DNA from: Phycisphaerae bacterium
GTDB taxonomy: Bacteria; Planctomycetota; Phycisphaerae; Sedimentisphaerales; Anaerobacaceae
Direction of reading: 5' to 3'
Length of the DNA stretch: 43,294 nt
Assembly: GCA_016782865.1 (NCBI GenBank)
Contig: JADHXR010000055.1
Span: 1-43,294, forward strand
Shown here: one piece after another, positions 9,655 through 18,599 of the stretch
How the letters are laid out: every line of letters begins with the position of its first letter
Position numbering within the stretch: the first letter of the stretch is position 1
Translations under genes and position numbers: made by a program
Notes under the pieces: model-generated
What the model saw: the letters and a program-made list of their open reading frames with translations, nothing else
What the model was told of the DNA's origin: nothing
Databases searched by the model: none

Positions 9655-10309
9655 AGCCAACCCCTCTGATAGTGTGGATGAGTTTATTATCGAAGGAACG
9701 GTCAACTTTATCTCTCAGTCGGCAGATTCGCGCCTCCACCACATTTGTCTGCGGGTCAAAATTGTAATCCCAGACGTGCTCCATAATCATTGTTTTTGAA
9801 ACAACCATCCCCGCGTTGCGCATAAGATACTCAAGCAGGGCAAACTCACGCGGCTGAAGCTCGATCTCTTTTCCGACTCGGAGCACTTTGCGTCTGAGAA
9901 GATCCAGAGAAAGGTCGCCCACCGTCAAAGTTGTCGGTTCAGCAACTGAATTGGCCCGGCGAATGAGGGCCTGGATGCGCGCCAGCAATTCTGAGAATGC
10001 AAATGGCTTGACCAGATAGTCGTCCCCGCCAGCCCTGAGACCCTTGATCCGGTCATCCACGGAGCGTTTGGCGCTGAGAATAATGACAGGGATCGTGGCC
10101 TTTCTTCTGCGAAGTTCGTCTATTAGGGCCAGGCCGTCCAGCTTTGGCAGCATGATATCGACCACGGCTGCATCATAGGATTCAGTTGATGCCCGATACA
10201 GCCCATCTTCGCCGTCAGGAGCGTGTTCGACAACAAAGCCTGCCTGCTTCAGCCCTTTCATAATGAAAGACGCTGTTCTTGTGTCATCCTCTACAATAAG
10301 TATTTTCAT
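9632..10309 (-). CDS. OmpR/PhoB-family response regulator
   Basis: 225 residues: receiver domain with acidic pocket EDD (residues 7-9), phosphoacceptor Asp51 in [11 protein letters not shown] and the KPF lysine near residue 101, followed by a winged-helix DNA-binding domain ending [29 protein letters not shown]. Closest in style to CusR/CopR regulators. ATG overlaps the rdgB stop (ATGA) and the 3' end overlaps the kinase start, so the three genes are translationally coupled. Presumed partner of the kinase and regulator of the pump. Confidence 0.94.
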   Translation of the reverse strand: [225 protein letters not shown]

Positions 10310-10944
10310 CTTGTTATTAACTCTGTGAGCAATGGTTGTAGTTTTCGGATGGCGTTGCCGCGGTGCGAAATTGCGTTCTTTTCCTTGCTGGCCAACTGGG
10401 CTACGGTCTTGTTCAGACCGGGCACGAAGAAAATGGGGTCGTATCCGAAGCCGTCTTCTCCGATTTCCACCGTGGTTATCAGACCTTCAAGCGTCCCTTC
10501 GGTCTCGATCAGGACATTTTCCGGCCTTGCCAGGCACAGGCGGCAGACGAACCTCGCCGTCCTTTTGTTCTCAGGGATCCCTTCAAGCAGTTCCAGAACC
10601 TTCGCGATGTTTCGATGGTCGATCAGCGTCCTCTCGTCGCCCTCGAGCTTCTCGCCCGAGAACCGGGCGGATATCACCCCGGGGGCCCCGTCGAGTGCGT
10701 CAACCACCAGCCCCGAATCGTCGGCGATGGTCCAGAGACCGGTGGCCTTTGCGTATCCGAGAGCTTTTTTGCGCGCGTTTTCGGCGAAAGTCGCCCCGTC
10801 CTCGGCTATTTCGGCAATCTCCTCGACGTCCGCCAGACCCAGCCAGCGCACATCGCCGCCGAGCATGGCCCTCATCTCAGCAATCTTGCCCGGATTCGTC
10901 GTGGCAACGAGAATTCTCCTTCGTTCTTCACACATGGAGGACAA
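10306..10944 (-). CDS. rdgB: XTP/dITP diphosphatase (non-canonical purine NTP pyrophosphatase)
   Basis: House-cleaning enzyme that hydrolyses dITP, ITP and XTP to the monophosphates, keeping deaminated purines out of nucleic acids. 212 residues. Family marks: ATTNPGKIAEMRAML near the N-terminus, DDSGLVVDALDGAPGVISAR, FGYDPIFFVPGLNKTVAQL and the C-terminal SHRGNAIRKL. An internal ATG three codons later is possible. It heads the rdgB-regulator-kinase run by a 4-base overlap; the pairing with a two-component system looks accidental to function. Confidence 0.95.
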   Translation of the reverse strand: MSSMCEERRRILVATTNPGKIAEMRAMLGGDVRWLGLADVEEIAEIAEDGATFAENARKKALGYAKATGLWTIADDSGLVVDALDGAPGVISARFSGEKLEGDERTLIDHRNIAKVLELLEGIPENKRTARFVCRLCLARPENVLIETEGTLEGLITTVEIGEDGFGYDPIFFVPGLNKTVAQLASKEKNAISHRGNAIRKLQPLLTELITR

Positions 10945-11031
10945 TCATACTTATCACGACCTAAAATGCAAATATATAGAGAAGTTATCCTCCGCCGGGC
11001 CCGGCTGACCGGGATTCCACAATTTTGATAT

Positions 11032-11060
11032 TTGATCTTTGATTCTCCTTCCATTATAAT
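11032..11060 (+). promoter_or_regulatory. sigma70-like promoter of guaB
   Basis: TTGATC (11032-11037), 17-base spacer, TATAAT (11055-11060), 50 bp before the guaB start. The -10 box and spacing match the bacterial consensus exactly. Prediction only. Confidence 0.6.
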
Positions 11061-11110
11061 CCAACGTTTGATGGCTGACCAAATCAGCGATCAGTATCTG
11101 GAGCAAAAGT

Positions 11111-12583
11111 ATGGATAAGACGAAGATTGTTGCCGAAGGTATAACCTTTGACGACGTGCTGCTGGTGCCCGCCAAGAGTGATTTTGTGCCGAGCCAGGCG
11201 GACACGCGCACTAGGCTGACCGACAATATCACTATTAATATCCCCATTGTTTCGGCGGCGATGGACACTGTTACCGAGGCCCGGCTGGCGATTGCGCTGG
11301 CCCAGGAGGGGGGGATCGGCATCATTCACAAGAACCTCTCGGTCGAGGCGCAGCGGCGAGAGGTGGCCAAGGTCAAACGCTCCGAGCACGGCGTGATTCT
11401 CGATCCCGTGACGCTGTCGCCCAACGAACCGGTCAGAAGAGCCCGGCACCTCATGAGCGAGCAAAACGTCTCAGGCATCCCAATCGTCGAGGGCAAAAAG
11501 CTGGTCGGCATCCTGACGCGCCGCGATTTGAAGTTCCTCAAAGACTACGACGCCGAGATAAGCTCGGTCATGTCAAAGGCCAATCTCGTGACAGGACCGG
11601 CCGGGACGACGCTCAAGCAGGCAAGAGAGATTCTGCGCGAGCGCAAGGTCGAAAAGCTGCTGCTGGTCAATGGCAAGGGAGAATTGGCCGGTCTTATCAC
11701 TATGAGGGACATCGACCGCGTGCAGCAATATCCGATATCGGCCAGGGACCAGCGGGGCCGGCTCCGCGTCGGGGCGGCGGTCAGCGTCCACGATTACGAG
11801 CGGGTCGATGCCCTGATTGCGGCCGATGCCGACATTATCGTCGTCGATACCGCACACGGGCATTCGCAGAACGTTATCGACACGGTCAAAAAGATCAAGT
11901 CCGAGCATGATATCGACGTGATCGCGGGCAATATCGCCACTGCCGAGGCGGCAGAGGATCTGATCACCGCCGGTGCAAACGCGGTGAAAATCGGCATCGG
12001 ACCCGGCGCGATCTGCACTACCAGAATAATCTCAGGCGTGGGAGTGCCTCAGGTTTCGGCGATAATCGACTGTGCCAACGTGGCGCACAAGCATAATATC
12101 CCGGTCATCGCAGACGGCGGCATAAAACAATCGGGCGATATAACAAAGGCGATCGCCGCCGGAGCATCGAGTGTGATGATAGGCTCGTTGTTCGCCGGCC
12201 TCAAGGAAAGCCCGGGCCAACTGGTCATCTACAAGGGCAGGCAGTTCAAAGAGTACCGGGGGATGGGCTCGTTGGGGGCGATGGTCAAGGGCTCGGCCGA
12301 GCGTTACGGCCAGAGCAGCTCGACCGAGACTAGTAAACTGGTCCCCGAAGGCGTGGAAGGCCGCGTCCCCTACCGCGGCATGTTGAGTGATTTTGTCTAT
12401 CAATTGGTCGGCGGCCTCCGAGCCGGCATGGGTTACTGCGGCGCACGAGATATCGAAGAGTTGCGAAAGAACAGTCGATTCGTCCGCATAAGCGCCGCCT
12501 CGGTGCACGAATCCCACCCGCACGATATACAGATTACAAAGGAAGCGCCGAACTATTCAGCGTCTTTGCCTTTCGAAGATTGA
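11111..12583 (+). CDS. guaB: Inosine-5'-monophosphate dehydrogenase
   Basis: Oxidises IMP to XMP with NAD+, the committed step of guanine nucleotide synthesis. 490 residues, full length. N-terminal barrel segment [16 protein letters not shown], a CBS-domain pair inserted at about residues 95-207 ([10 protein letters not shown]..., [11 protein letters not shown]), the catalytic loop [11 protein letters not shown] with nucleophile Cys302, IMP-binding [24 protein letters not shown], and the mobile flap SAERYGQ. Divergently arranged from rdgB across a 166-bp gap. Confidence 0.97.
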   Translation: MDKTKIVAEGITFDDVLLVPAKSDFVPSQADTRTRLTDNITINIPIVSAAMDTVTEARLAIALAQEGGIGIIHKNLSVEAQRREVAKVKRSEHGVILDPVTLSPNEPVRRARHLMSEQNVSGIPIVEGKKLVGILTRRDLKFLKDYDAEISSVMSKANLVTGPAGTTLKQAREILRERKVEKLLLVNGKGELAGLITMRDIDRVQQYPISARDQRGRLRVGAAVSVHDYERVDALIAADADIIVVDTAHGHSQNVIDTVKKIKSEHDIDVIAGNIATAEAAEDLITAGANAVKIGIGPGAICTTRIISGVGVPQVSAIIDCANVAHKHNIPVIADGGIKQSGDITKAIAAGASSVMIGSLFAGLKESPGQLVIYKGRQFKEYRGMGSLGAMVKGSAERYGQSSSTETSKLVPEGVEGRVPYRGMLSDFVYQLVGGLRAGMGYCGARDIEELRKNSRFVRISAASVHESHPHDIQITKEAPNYSASLPFED

Positions 12584-12651
12584 AAATCTCCCTGATGGGG
12601 CGGCGCTGAATAACACTCGTGACGCATTAAGCTCAAAAAGGAGTTTGGCAC

Positions 12652-13545
12652 GTGAGAGTTTGTCGAAGCAATGGATTGTGGATCAGGCTGTTTTGTGCCG
12701 GTTTGGTTTTCACCGCCGGCTGTGCGAGCCCGGCAACAAAGTCCTCAGAGCAGAATGCTCAAGTTAAGGTCGAATCCGAATCGCCTCAACGAGAATCTGC
12801 CGAGCCCATCGCAGACCAGGAAGACAGCGCGCCCAGGAAACATCTCTGGTACCACGCTGCCAAAGAGGATTTCTCCAAATGGCCCAGGAGGCTCATCGAC
12901 GATTCCAAGGAGAGTTTCCTCAGGCCGGACAACGCGACGGCGCTTCTGCTGGCCGGTGGGGCGAGCATCATCATGCACAACACTCACGCCGACACGAACA
13001 TTGAGAGACATTTCGACAAGCATCCGTCCCTGCACGGTTTTGAGGACGAGAGCCTGAACATCCTTGGCCACCCGATGACACATTTCGCCGCCAGCGGTGT
13101 GTGGTATTTCCTCAGCGCCCAGAACGAGGATGATTTCAACAGACAGCGCGCCTGGACCATGCGAACGGCACTTTCCCTGACATGGGTCACAACCATGGGA
13201 CTCAAACTCGCGCGCAACAACGAAACGCCCAACGGCAGGGACTACGCCTGGCCCAGCGGCCACACTTCCAGTTCGTTCACCGTCGCATCTGTTCTGGACG
13301 AATTCTACGGCCCCAAGGTAGGCATCCCCGCCTACGTAGCGGCGTCCGCCGTGGCATACAGAATGATGGACACCGGCGGTCACTGGGCAAGCGACGTGGT
13401 CTTCGGCGCCACTCTCGGCTGGGTCGTAGGCCACACGGTCGCAGGCAGACACAAAAAGCTCGAAATCGCCGGCTTCGACGTCGTGCCCTACGTAGGAAAC
13501 ACCGAAGAATCCAGAGTAGGCATAGGCTTCCTGAAGCAATTCTAA
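12652..13545 (+). CDS. PAP2-superfamily phosphatase lipoprotein
   Basis: Membrane-associated acid phosphatase-like protein of the PAP2 fold. GTG start at 12652 preceded by AAAAAGGAG (12635-12643). Residues 1-25 form a signal ending FTAGC, a lipobox-like site with Thr instead of Leu at -3, so lipidation is likely but not certain. The catalytic region has KLARNNETPNG, YAWPSGHTSSSF (motif 2, catalytic His) and YRMMDTGGHWASDVVFG (motif 3, His and Asp). 297 residues. Substrate unknown; relatives act on lipid phosphates or undecaprenyl pyrophosphate. No clear operon partner. Confidence 0.85.
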   Translation: MRVCRSNGLWIRLFCAGLVFTAGCASPATKSSEQNAQVKVESESPQRESAEPIADQEDSAPRKHLWYHAAKEDFSKWPRRLIDDSKESFLRPDNATALLLAGGASIIMHNTHADTNIERHFDKHPSLHGFEDESLNILGHPMTHFAASGVWYFLSAQNEDDFNRQRAWTMRTALSLTWVTTMGLKLARNNETPNGRDYAWPSGHTSSSFTVASVLDEFYGPKVGIPAYVAASAVAYRMMDTGGHWASDVVFGATLGWVVGHTVAGRHKKLEIAGFDVVPYVGNTEESRVGIGFLKQF

Positions 13546-13741
13546 GAACAACATGCCAAGTTGTGGTATCGTCACGTGCCTGAATCGGGCAATTGGCACG
13601 GCGGGACTCGTCACCCGCTCGATGGCGGCCTTGTCGGCTGCTCCGCTGTCCCTGGTTTACTAGTTTTTCCAGTTTACTTGGAGGCAGTACTGTTCACAAT
13701 CATTCACCGCATTCTGTTCGCCGCATTCTGGGAGTATCAGT

Positions 13742-13903
13742 TTATGTAGGATGATGATATGGAATCTCAAGTACCTTCTTCTGGGACGCCTGATCCAGAT
13801 GAATACGACAGTAAAGCGAATGGTTATAGATACTCAAGAGACGTTTGCAGCTCGGAAAGTTGCATGTCCTGTCCTCAGGCGAAGTCTTTAGTGTTTTTGC
13901 CAT
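13742..13903 (-). CDS. 53-residue putative zinc-binding protein
   Basis: I place the start at ATG 13903 because GGAG sits 6 bases upstream on the minus strand; the longer frame to 13963 has no such site. The product has a compact motif Cys14-x4-Cys19-x12-Cys32-x2-His35 around RLLSIYNHSLYCRIH. A similar 'C-x(n)-C...LSxYN...C-x2-H' pattern occurs in small bacterial zinc-finger and HTH-linked proteins as I recall them. Basic N-terminus. No neighbour suggests a function; a small DNA- or RNA-binding regulator is possible. Confidence 0.55.
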   Translation of the reverse strand: MAKTLKTSPEDRTCNFPSCKRLLSIYNHSLYCRIHLDQASQKKVLEIPYHHPT

Positions 13904-14189
13904 CGTTACTCCAATCAGGTAGAACTGCCAAACAAAGAAACTGCAAAGGTTAGTCGTCTTCACCTACGGTGTAAGGACTTTCCAACCTTTTGTACTCTGT
14001 CAATCATACCACATTAGCAGGCTTTCTCAAACAATCTTTCACTAAGAGGGGGAATTAAAGGTATCCGGTACATTTTTCGAGGAGTCGTGCTTGATAATGA
14101 TAGGTTCTCATAGAGGACAGCGGGCGCCCTGGATTACTGCTTAGCTTTGGGACGCAGACATCGGCTGGAATTAAGCTATTATCAGCCGT
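13904..14189. other. Gap with no recognised gene
   Basis: About 290 bp between the zinc-motif gene and the dtd stop. It should hold the promoter of the 53-residue gene and the end of the dtd transcript. I see no gene, strong hairpin or repeat. Confidence 0.4.
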
Positions 14190-14639
14190 TCAAAACAGCT
14201 TGGCGCTGTCGAGCAGGAATGTCACTGGGCCGTCGTTTAGGCTGGTGACTTGCATGTATTGACCAAAGGTGCCCTTCTCGACGCCGACGCCCTGGGCGGC
14301 CACAAGAGCGGCTACTTTCTCGTAGAGTTCCTCTGCCAATGACGGTTCGGCTGCGGCGTCGAAGCCCGGACGGCGGCCCTTTCGGCAGTCGCCGTGAAGG
14401 GTGAAATTGCTGATAAGCAGGATATTGCCCCCAATATCGAGCACGCTTCGATTCATCCTGCCGGCTTCGTCGGCGAAGATACGCAGGTTTGCGAGCTTGT
14501 CGGCTATGAACTGGGCATCGTTCAGAGTGTCACCTTTGCCAACGCCGAGATACACGAGCAGGCCCGTGTTGATCTTGCCTACTCGTTGCTCGTTGACTTT
14601 GACCTCGGCCTCCAAAACTCGCTGACAGACTATCCGCAT
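14190..14639 (-). CDS. dtd: D-aminoacyl-tRNA deacylase
   Basis: Removes D-amino acids (and glycine from tRNA-Ala) mischarged on tRNA. 149 residues, full family length. Begins MRIVCQRVLEAEVKVN and has LVYLGVGKGD, the active-site strand ISNFTLHGDCRKGRRPGF (canonical SQFTL-type motif, here with Asn for Gln) and the Gly-cisPro motif NDGPVTFLLDS near the C-terminus. Downstream of the SDR gene on the same strand with a 42-bp gap, so possibly co-transcribed. Confidence 0.95.
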   Translation of the reverse strand: MRIVCQRVLEAEVKVNEQRVGKINTGLLVYLGVGKGDTLNDAQFIADKLANLRIFADEAGRMNRSVLDIGGNILLISNFTLHGDCRKGRRPGFDAAAEPSLAEELYEKVAALVAAQGVGVEKGTFGQYMQVTSLNDGPVTFLLDSAKLF

Positions 14640-14681
14640 GGTTGCTTCCTTGTTATCTGCGTAATCTGCGTAATCCGCGGT

Positions 14682-15410
14682 TCAAAACCACGGTGCCGAC
14701 GTTGCTCGTCGAATGTGCAACTCATCAATAACCGCGTTTCCTTTGTGTGCCACGAGGTAGAGAACCAGCTCGGCGATTTCCTCGGGCTTGATAAGCTCGT
14801 CCTTGTGAATATCCGGCCGCACTCTGGCGACCATGTCCGTATCGACTCCGCCGGGACAGAGAAGATGAACGCGAATGTTCGAGTCCCTCAACTCCTCGGA
14901 CAACGAAATTGTCATGCCGCGAAGGGCGTGCTTGGAAGAGGTATAGGCACTTTGCAGTGGATAACCTTTGACGCCCACGACCGATGCGATGTTAATGATA
15001 TACCCGGCCTGTGATTTTCTCAGCAGCGCCAGAGCCTCTCTGCAGAGAATAAACGGCGCCCGGGCGTTGACCCACATACATCGCTCCCAGTCCTCGGTCG
15101 CGGTTTCTTCCAATCTCGCCGAGTGGGTAATGCCGGCGTTGTTGACCAACACATCAAGCCGGCCGAACTCTGCTTCAGTGTCCTTGACAAGGCCCTTGAT
15201 GGATTCCTCGTCCGTCAGTTCGGTTACTACGATACGCGCTTTGCCACCTGCCTGTGTCACCTTCTCGGCGGCTTCTTGAAGTGTGTCACTCGCGCGCGCC
15301 GCCAAGACGATCGTCGCGGCCTCTTGCGCCAGCGCAATGCCGATCGCGCGGCCTATTCCCCTGCCGGCCCCCGTTACTATCGCGACTTTTCCAGCTAACC
15401 GTTTCGCCAT
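14682..15410 (-). CDS. Short-chain dehydrogenase/reductase (FabG-like)
   Basis: NAD(P)-dependent oxidoreductase, 242 residues. Rossmann signature TGAGRGIG (13-20), NNAG (90-93) and a full catalytic tetrad Asn115, Ser143, Tyr156, Lys160 (YTSSK). The C-terminus (IDELHIRRATSAPWF) is of the type found in 3-ketoacyl-ACP reductase-like and YdfG-like SDRs. Substrate cannot be fixed from sequence; no fatty-acid synthesis genes are nearby. Confidence 0.9.
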   Translation of the reverse strand: MAKRLAGKVAIVTGAGRGIGRAIGIALAQEAATIVLAARASDTLQEAAEKVTQAGGKARIVVTELTDEESIKGLVKDTEAEFGRLDVLVNNAGITHSARLEETATEDWERCMWVNARAPFILCREALALLRKSQAGYIINIASVVGVKGYPLQSAYTSSKHALRGMTISLSEELRDSNIRVHLLCPGGVDTDMVARVRPDIHKDELIKPEEIAELVLYLVAHKGNAVIDELHIRRATSAPWF

Positions 15411-15416
15411 CGGTGC

Positions 15417-16907
15417 TTAGCGCCGCCGCGTACGACCTCCTCTTTGCGTGGTCTGCTGCTGATTGGCACCTGATACTCCTCGGGTAGTGCGCCCGCGGCC
15501 GCCAGTAGTTCTTCCGCCCTCTTCCCCGTACCTACTACCGGCCGCGCCGGGGTTCTGGCCCAACGCCGCGGTTGTTCTTAATGCATCAGCCATCTTGACA
15601 TACACGTCAAACCGCACCTGCCTGGCCAACAAAACACCGTCTATGGCAGCAGTAGTCTTCTTCGCCTCTTCCTCGACAGCAACCCGCCGTATCATGGCGA
15701 ATTCGGCATGGATTTGCGGATGCACGGTCTTGGCCAGATCGGGCTTGTTGTCCATGGTCGCCTGCGTCCACTGGCGAATCTCGTCCTGAGTTGCGCGATC
15801 GAGCTGTTCGGCAGGTCTGGTCGGACGACCGGGTCTGCCCGTCTCGCCTGTACCGGGACCGTAGGCGCCGCCGTCGCCATAGGCTCCGGCCGTTCCTCCT
15901 CCGGAGGCCTGCAATCCCGATGAAGACCGTCCACCCCTCGATCTGCCTGAAGTGCGACCACCAGACCGGGCGCCCGCGAGTGAAGATTGCCCCGGCGAGG
16001 CCTCCCTTTTCTGCTGCATCAATTCTCTGCTGATGCTCTTGTACCGGTCCTGCTTTTGCTTGACCAGGGCGTCGATCGCCTCAACTGTCTTCGTGGCCTT
16101 TTCCTCAACGGCGATCTTCTTCACCAGAGCCAACTCGTCTTCAACCTGCTGCTGGACGGCTCTGGCAAGAGATGTTCTGTTGTCATATTTGCTCTGTCCC
16201 CAGTAGCGCATCTCAGTGGTACTCTTCTTCGCTAATCCCACTATAGCCTGCTCCAGACCGTCGAACGTTTTGAGCCTTGCCGTGATCTCATTCGGGTCGG
16301 CTAGCAAATCAACCTCGGGCGCCGCCGGCGCTGCGCCTCTCATCGGACCTGCCCGCCCCGGCATCGCACCGGGACGACCAGGGGCCATTCCCTCATCTGC
16401 GTAGTACTCATCCCCATAGCCAACCTGGACAACGGGATCGGTAGCACCGTTCTTGGCAAGAAGATCGACTATTTCAGTATTGCCATCAGCGTTGCGCTTC
16501 TTCTTAGCCAATGAAAAAGCGTTCTCGCCAGCCCCGGTGGCAATATTGACGTCCGCCCCCTTCTTGAGCAGCAGTTCTACCAACTCCTTGTTGTTTCTGT
16601 CGACGGCGAAATACAGAGCCGTCCGGCCCTGGCCGTCCTTGGCATTCAAATCGGCCCCACTGGCAACAAGAAACTCGCAAACTGCCGTGCGACTGTTCAT
16701 CGCCGCCACGACCAACGGCGTCATGCCCATTCTGTTCTTCGAGTTCACGTCTGCGCCGCCGGAAACCAGGGACTTGACTCGATCGAGTTCACCGTCAACT
16801 GCGGCCTGATTCAAATCCTTCTTCGCCTGCGACCAGGCAACGTCAGTGCTCAAGCCGAATGACAGTAATAGTAATGGAATCGAGATTGAAATGAGAAAAC
16901 GCTTCAT
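15417..16907 (-). CDS. Secreted ankyrin-repeat protein with duplicated helical module
   Basis: Start at ATG 16907 with GGAGG just upstream and a signal peptide (MKRFLISISIPLLLL...AWS|QAKK); 496 residues. Residues about 30-155 hold four ankyrin-like units (ADVNSKNRMGMTPLVVAAM, ADLNAKDGQGRTALYFAVD and relatives). A Pro/Gly/Ala linker follows (about 180-210), then a module of about 85 residues occurring twice (about 215-300 and 385-465), both with the pattern AVEE-x-A-x-KT-x-x-AID-x-(L/V). The tail is Gly/Arg/Thr-rich and basic, ending RRR. Ankyrin repeats usually bind proteins; a periplasmic or surface binding role is inferred. The duplicated module matches nothing I recognise. Confidence 0.75.
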   Translation of the reverse strand: MKRFLISISIPLLLLSFGLSTDVAWSQAKKDLNQAAVDGELDRVKSLVSGGADVNSKNRMGMTPLVVAAMNSRTAVCEFLVASGADLNAKDGQGRTALYFAVDRNNKELVELLLKKGADVNIATGAGENAFSLAKKKRNADGNTEIVDLLAKNGATDPVVQVGYGDEYYADEGMAPGRPGAMPGRAGPMRGAAPAAPEVDLLADPNEITARLKTFDGLEQAIVGLAKKSTTEMRYWGQSKYDNRTSLARAVQQQVEDELALVKKIAVEEKATKTVEAIDALVKQKQDRYKSISRELMQQKREASPGQSSLAGARSGGRTSGRSRGGRSSSGLQASGGGTAGAYGDGGAYGPGTGETGRPGRPTRPAEQLDRATQDEIRQWTQATMDNKPDLAKTVHPQIHAEFAMIRRVAVEEEAKKTTAAIDGVLLARQVRFDVYVKMADALRTTAALGQNPGAAGSRYGEEGGRTTGGRGRTTRGVSGANQQQTTQRGGRTRRR

Positions 16908-17077
16908 GATATTTCCTCCCAAAAATAAGGATAAAACGTCACACCAAATACGTCCCCACAAAAAGTCAGCACTTCACATTATATGCAGGCACACATTATG
17001 TCAGTATACACAATATACGCCCATCCCGCACGGGAAAATTCTCCAGTTGCGGTTTTTTCCTGTCTCTGCTTTTGTCG

Positions 17078-18028
17078 TCAGAGTTGCTCGGCGGAAGGCA
17101 GGCCCAGCCTTTCGGCTATGCCGTCGAATTCGTCGAGCGAATAGAATTCGATGATGATCCGGCCTCTCTGGCCGTTCTTGCGTGTCTCAATGCACACCTT
17201 AGTGCTCAGTTCGCTGGCCAGCTTGTTCTCGAGATCGACAATGTGAGGCGGCTTCGCACGGACCGTTGGCCTGGCCTGGCCAGTTCCGGCAAGATACTTC
17301 CGCACGAGCCTTTCAACCTCGCGCACACTCAGCCGCCCTGCCATCGCCCTGTTGGCAAGCTTTCGCCGCAGCTCGTCGGTGGGCAATGCCAGGATCGCCC
17401 TGGCGTGACCCATCGTGAGCTGGTTATTGACCAGCATCTGCTTAATCTCCAGCGGTAAGTCCAGTAGCCGCAAGTAGTTAGCAACCACAGAGCGTCCCTC
17501 GCCAAGCCTTTCGGCCGCCTCGGCCTGTGTTAGGGAAAAGCAACTCAAATACTCGCGGTAGGCCTTCGCTCGCTCGATCGGATTAAGGTCCACGCGGTGT
17601 ATGTTCTCGACGAGCGCCCATTCGTGCAATTGCTCATCCGTTGCCTGACGAACCAGGGCGGGTATTTCAGTCAAAGCTGCCAATTTGGCGGCGCGCAATC
17701 GTCGCTCGCCGGCGATAAGTTGATAACCGAGCCCCGATGGACGAACGACAACGGGTTGGATTATCCCGTTGGCTTTTATGGATTCGGTCAACTCGGCCAG
17801 TTCATCGTCGTTCCAGACAGTACGTGCCTGGTACGGATTGGCCGTGATAGCATCGACGCTAAGATGCCGTAGCGAATCTCGTAACTCGTTATCCGGCGGA
17901 AAGTTAGATTCCATAGTTGGGCCAGCAGATGTCGGCGGGACATCACCGGCGGCGGCTATTATAGGACTCAGCAACGATTGAAGCCCCCTGCCGAGGTGTC
18001 TCGGCTTGTCTCCCTTCTTGTCAGCCAT
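17078..18028 (-). CDS. parB: Chromosome-partitioning protein ParB
   Basis: CTP-dependent clamp that loads at parS and spreads to organise the origin region. Start at ATG 18028, backed by AAGGAG five bases upstream (longer frame to 18103 lacks this); 316 residues. Contains the N-terminal RGLQSLLSP ParA-interaction-like segment, the CTP-binding boxes GERRLRAAK and ENIHRVDLNPIE, an HTH (LTQAEAAERLGEGRSVVANY) and a C-terminal dimerisation region. Five perfect parS sites lie within 600 bp upstream. Unusually no parA precedes it in this window. Confidence 0.95.
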   Translation of the reverse strand: MADKKGDKPRHLGRGLQSLLSPIIAAAGDVPPTSAGPTMESNFPPDNELRDSLRHLSVDAITANPYQARTVWNDDELAELTESIKANGIIQPVVVRPSGLGYQLIAGERRLRAAKLAALTEIPALVRQATDEQLHEWALVENIHRVDLNPIERAKAYREYLSCFSLTQAEAAERLGEGRSVVANYLRLLDLPLEIKQMLVNNQLTMGHARAILALPTDELRRKLANRAMAGRLSVREVERLVRKYLAGTGQARPTVRAKPPHIVDLENKLASELSTKVCIETRKNGQRGRIIIEFYSLDEFDGIAERLGLPSAEQL

Positions 18029-18189
18029 ATACGCTCCTTCACATATTGCCATCTGCGGCTGCATCTGTTTGCGCCCGTAGTGGCGGGTTTCTGGCAGCGA
18101 CATTCCGTAGTCGGGCCAGTTACTATGTCGGAGTTTTTACTGGAAAATCTACACGTTTGCCAGGGAAAAATATCATTTTCCAGAAGAAA

Positions 18190-18325
18190 TGTTTCACGTG
18201 AAACACTGCCCTTCCGCTTCTAAGAAAAATGTTTCACGTGAAACACTGCCGTTCTGCTTCCAGGAAAAATGTTTCACGTGAAACATCGCGCTTCTGCTTC
18301 GAGGAAGAATGTTTCACGTGAAACA
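18190..18325. promoter_or_regulatory. parS: Array of four perfect parS sites at exact 40-bp phasing
   Basis: TGTTTCACGTGAAACA, the universal ParB site, occurs at 18190-18205, 18230-18245, 18270-18285 and 18310-18325. Each start is exactly 40 bp from the last, and the 24-bp spacers are themselves similar (variants of 'cGcttctgcttc.aggAA.aa'), so the unit is a 40-bp tandem repeat. The array begins 161 bp upstream of parB. It is the ParB loading centre and probably also lets ParB affect its own transcription. Confidence 0.97.
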
Positions 18326-18583
18326 TCGCCCTTCTGCGATCTCGGCATGATGTGCGACAATGACTCAGAGTCAGGCGGGCTCTGACGATCGACGGGGGCG
18401 TGCTACATTCTGGACACGCGAATAAGATCATTTTGTCCAGTTCCACGTGAGACGCGCCTCCTGCAAAGGCCGATGCTGCAGAGATTTCTTCTTTTCGTAT
18501 CAACTGGCGCAGAGGTAACTCACCTCGTGATTAGGCGTCAGCGGGATCGAAAACTCCCGAGAGAGGAATGCTCAGGGCCACAA
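18326..18583. other. Non-coding spacer between parS sites, with a degenerate site
   Basis: No gene seen. At 18439-18454 a sequence matches parS at 12 of 16 positions and keeps the CACGTGA core; probably a decayed site, perhaps weak for ParB. Confidence 0.4.
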
Positions 18584-18599
18584 TGTTTCACGTGAAACA
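18584..18599. promoter_or_regulatory. parS: Fifth perfect parS site
   Basis: Another exact TGTTTCACGTGAAACA, 258 bp beyond the four-site array, without the 40-bp repeat context. Confidence 0.95.

Noticed and set aside
12745..13614. 289-residue minus-strand frame
   Set aside because: Antisense to the PAP2 gene, which has SD, signal peptide and catalytic motifs.
18190..18325. Possible CRISPR array
   Set aside because: Regular 40-bp period, but the repeat is the 16-bp parS palindrome, spacers are similar to each other and only four units exist next to parB.
18234..18503. 89-residue minus-strand frame over the parS array
   Set aside because: Its FHVKH and VSRETF segments are merely translations of the parS palindromes; no Shine-Dalgarno or family resemblance.
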